Shown here: piece after piece, positions 60,830 to 64,000 of the stretch | Layout: every line of letters begins with the position of its first letter | How positions within the stretch are numbered: the first letter of the stretch is position 1 | Assembly (NCBI RefSeq): GCF_003846175.1 | Contig: NZ_ML123044.1 | Coordinates: forward strand, 788,894 to 852,893 | DNA: 64,000 nucleotides | Direction: 5' to 3' | Source of the DNA: Streptomyces sp. ADI95-17 | GTDB lineage: Bacteria; Actinomycetota; Actinomycetes; Streptomycetales; Streptomycetaceae | Notes under the pieces: model-generated | Database searches by the model: none | Seen by the model: only the letters and a program-made list of their open reading frames with translations | Told to the model about the DNA's origin: nothing | Made by a program: the position numbers and the translations under genes

Positions 60830-61699
60830 GTGAAACGTATCGGCATCATCGGAGTGGGAGAGATCGGCCGGGCCCTCGTGGAGGGCCTGTGCGACGCGGC
60901 CGGCCCGACGCCCGAGGTGCTCCTCTCGCCGCGCGGCGCCCGCACCGCCACCGAACTCTCCGAGCGGTTCGACGGCGTACGCGTCTGCGCCGACAACCAA
61001 CAGGTCGTGGACCGCGCCGAGTTGATCATCATCGCCGTACGCCGCGAGGACCGCCACGAGGCGCTGAACGGTCTGCGGGTGGACGGTGCCAAGGTGGTGG
61101 TCAACGTGATGGCCGGGGTCTCGAACGACAACCTGCGCGCCATGCTCGCCACCGACGCCCCGCTGGTACGCGCCATCCCGCTGCCTTCCGTGCGCGACCG
61201 CCGCTCCGTCACCGTGACGTACCCGGCGCACCCGGCCGTCGACGCCTTCTTCGAGCAGCTCGGCGGGGCACTTCCAGTCGCGGACGAGGCAGCCTTCGAC
61301 GTCTTCTCCGCACTGACCGGGACGCTCACCACCCACTACGCGTACCTCGCCGCGCTCACCTCATGGGCCGCCGGACACGGCATCCCCGCCGCCGACGCGG
61401 AACATTACGTACGGGGCCTCTTCCAGGCCGTCGGCCGCGCCCTGGGCGACGAGACCCGCTCCCTGCGACAACTCGCCGCCGACCACGAAACCCCCAAGGG
61501 CAACAACGAACGCATCCGGACCACATGGTTCGACCACACCAACGCCGCCACCCTCGACAGCGCGCTGGACGGCCTCCTCACCGACCTGCGGTCCCGGCAG
61601 GATCCCAGCACGGAACCTGCGGCAGAACAGAAGACAGAACAAGAGAAGCCCCAGGACGCCAACGCCGCACAGCGGCGGCGACCACCGGCCAAGACCTGA
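60830..61699 (+). CDS. Pyrroline-5-carboxylate reductase-like NAD(P)-binding oxidoreductase
   Basis: A 289-aa protein from a GTG (MKRIGIIGVGEIGRALVEGL). The Rossmann motif is GVGEIG, then ELIIIAVRREDRHEAL and VVVNVMAGVSNDNLRAMLAT, followed by LVRAIPLPSVRDRRSVTVTY as in ProC enzymes. The C-terminal helical domain has FDVFSALTGTLTTHYAYLAA and ends with an unusual Lys/Glu/Pro tail (EQKTEQEKPQDANAAQRRRP). The ProC-type Thr/Ser-rich active-site helix is not canonical, so it may act on another imine. Confidence 0.85.
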   Translation: MKRIGIIGVGEIGRALVEGLCDAAGPTPEVLLSPRGARTATELSERFDGVRVCADNQQVVDRAELIIIAVRREDRHEALNGLRVDGAKVVVNVMAGVSNDNLRAMLATDAPLVRAIPLPSVRDRRSVTVTYPAHPAVDAFFEQLGGALPVADEAAFDVFSALTGTLTTHYAYLAALTSWAAGHGIPAADAEHYVRGLFQAVGRALGDETRSLRQLAADHETPKGNNERIRTTWFDHTNAATLDSALDGLLTDLRSRQDPSTEPAAEQKTEQEKPQDANAAQRRRPPAKT

Positions 61700-61807
61700 G
61701 GAACAGGCAGCTCTGCCACACGAAATGATCGGGGCCTTATCGTGGGCCAGGAACGCTCACTGTTTCTCAAGCCGTACCCGGTACCGTCCATCGGAATGAC
61801 AGGCCCC

Positions 61808-62314
61808 ATGAAGAGCATCGATCACCCCTGCTTCGGGCACCTTGAGGCTCCGTCGGCGGACGAGACGGAAGTCATCTGGGAAGGCACGGCCTCGCTGGGA
61901 AGCAACGAGGCCGAAGTCCGGCTGTGGGCCGACCCCAACTCCGGGCTGGACGCGGACGAACTGAATACGTTCGCGACGCGCCTGGCCCACCTGCCGGCCC
62001 TGGACACCGCGGCTCGGGCGGCGATCCGCGAGTACCTGCGGCAGGACCGCTACTTCATCGACCACCACGCCGACGAACTCGACGACGCCGAAGTGATCAA
62101 ACGCCTCACCCGGGATGCGAACGGCGAAGCGATCAGCGTCGACGCGTTCACCGCAGCCATGCACCCCATCCGGATCGGGCTGTGGCACCTGATCGGGGAG
62201 GCCAGGGCCCGGATCGTCGTGGACTACACGATCGACGCCGCGACCAGTGACGAGCTCCTCGCCGTCAAGATGGCCGGCGACGGGACCGTGGCGTCCGTCG
62301 ACTGGGAGAGCTGA
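61808..62314 (+). CDS. DUF2004-like protein
   Basis: A 168-aa acidic protein from the ATG at 61808 (MKSIDHPCFGHLEAPSADET); an ATG at 61796 is possible. Features: VIWEGTASLGSNEAEVRLWA, YLRQDRYFIDHHADELDDAE and HLIGEARARIVVDYTIDAAT, resembling small DUF2004 proteins. No signal peptide or known catalytic motif. Function unknown. Confidence 0.7.
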   Translation: MKSIDHPCFGHLEAPSADETEVIWEGTASLGSNEAEVRLWADPNSGLDADELNTFATRLAHLPALDTAARAAIREYLRQDRYFIDHHADELDDAEVIKRLTRDANGEAISVDAFTAAMHPIRIGLWHLIGEARARIVVDYTIDAATSDELLAVKMAGDGTVASVDWES

Positions 62315-62382
62315 CCGCGTCGGTCCTCCCTCGACGGCAGCGACCCCGCCGACAGCGCGGAGCGCGGTGCGTGCGGCTTCTC

Positions 62383-62526
62383 GACATCGAACGCATCCGG
62401 GCCTCATGGTTCGACCACGCCGATGCCGCCACCATCGGCAGCCCGCTCGACGGCCTCCTCACCGATCTGCTGTGCTCGAAACAAGGAGCGCGCCCCAGGT
62501 CACACCGTGAACCGGCCGCTCCCTGA
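62383..62526 (+). pseudogene. C-terminal fragment duplicated from the P5CR-like gene
   Basis: The frame reads DIERIRASWFDHADAATIGS then PLDGLLTDLLCSKQGARP and ends at TGA. It closely follows the C-terminus of the 60830-61699 protein (NNERIRTTWFDHTNAATLDS, ALDGLLTDL). No N-terminal part is present, so it is a leftover of a paralogue or of a local duplication. Confidence 0.7.
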
Positions 62527-62640
62527 CGAGCCATCCCGCGATCCCAGCACGGAAAGAGAGCAAGGGGCCCGCCTCCGAAGAGCCGGACCCCTTCTGACCA
62601 GCATGCCTGCCAGATCAGCAACGTGACGAAATGGTGCCTG

Positions 62641-63729
<1,089 letters not shown>

Positions 63730-63838
63730 GTTGGCGACTTCCTGAGGAGTGGAGTGGTACTGCGGGCCCGGGTGGGTCGATTCTCCAGTTTACGGGCGGG
63801 GGCGGCCGGGTCCCCACGGGTCCGGTCGGGCCACGATT

Positions 63839-63969
63839 CGGTTCCTGTGTCGGGTGTCGACTCGGTTCCGTGCCGGGTGCCGGTTCGGTTCCGTGCCGGG
63901 TGCCGGTTCGGTTCCGTGCCGGGTGCCGGTTCGGTTGCTGCGTCGGGTGCCGGTTCGGTTCCCGTTCGG
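63839..63969. repeat. 23-bp minisatellite upstream of ychF
   Basis: Three identical 23-bp units (CGGTTCCGTGCCGGGTGCCG plus GTT) at 63863, 63886 and 63909, flanked by a diverged 24-bp unit on each side (63839 and 63932) and a partial unit from 63956. The array lies 110-240 bp upstream of the ychF ATG. Confidence 0.85.
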
Positions 63970-64000
63970 CCGTGTGGCATCGAACTCATCCCCTAGGTCG

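Overview
The window looks like a chromosomal segment of a Streptomyces or a close relative. Most of it is very GC-rich and has actinobacterial hallmarks: GTG starts, 4-8 bp gene overlaps, large sets of peptide ABC transporters, a SpoIIE/HATPase regulator set, and LacI/GntR/MarR/TetR/AraC regulators beside secreted hydrolases. All calls come from reading the sequence; no database search was run.

Layout. (1) 1-5897, minus strand: an A-B-C-D-F oligopeptide ABC importer whose last ATPase runs off the left edge. (2) 6418-12452, minus strand: a visibly lower-GC block that reads as a compact RiPP (ribosomally made, modified peptide) cluster. In transcription order it holds a 59-aa Cys/Gly-rich precursor started at GTG, a very strong hairpin, a 275-aa partner protein, a 68-aa CX2CX2C protein, a DUF692/MNIO multinuclear iron oxidase, a large FAD/NAD(P)-binding protein and a fused ABC exporter. 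A broken IS630-type transposase fragment (12848-13307) lies at its right edge. (3) 13681-19782, plus strand: a permease-binding protein-permease-ATPase-ATPase operon with the gene order of bldK, the peptide importer needed for aerial development. (4) 20019-25895, minus strand: a second A-B-C-D-F importer closely similar to the first, convergent with bldK. (5) 26413-31239: typA/bipA and an orphan peptide-binding lipoprotein with an inserted low-complexity linker. (6) 31593-32797: an isochorismatase-fold hydrolase and a MarR regulator. (7) 32969-41532: a sugar module with a LacI regulator, an AXE1-type esterase, a binding protein, two permeases, a GH1 beta-glucosidase and a secreted glycoamylase/GH144-like protein. 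(8) 41609-51101: a GH18-like protein, a TPM-domain protein, PspA, a PAS/GAF/SpoIIE/HATPase phosphatase, a stand-alone HATPase, a NUDIX protein, a SPOR protein and a GntR regulator. (9) 51443-64000: a subtilisin, a threonine-synthase-like enzyme, a secreted GH65 protein, a PGRP amidase, an AraC/methyltransferase pair, a headless TetR remnant, a P5C-reductase-like gene with a duplicated tail fragment nearby, a DUF2004-like protein and ychF.

The most interesting part is the RiPP island. Its small genes are easy to miss: the precursor has a GTG start, and the 68-aa gene is translationally coupled through ATGA to the partner gene. A plausible scheme is that the precursor is made in excess because the hairpin limits read-through. 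The MNIO enzyme and its partner would then modify Cys residues of the Gly-rich C-terminus, the flavoprotein would add a redox step, and the exporter would release the product. That the island sits directly beside a bldK-like peptide importer is suggestive but unproven.
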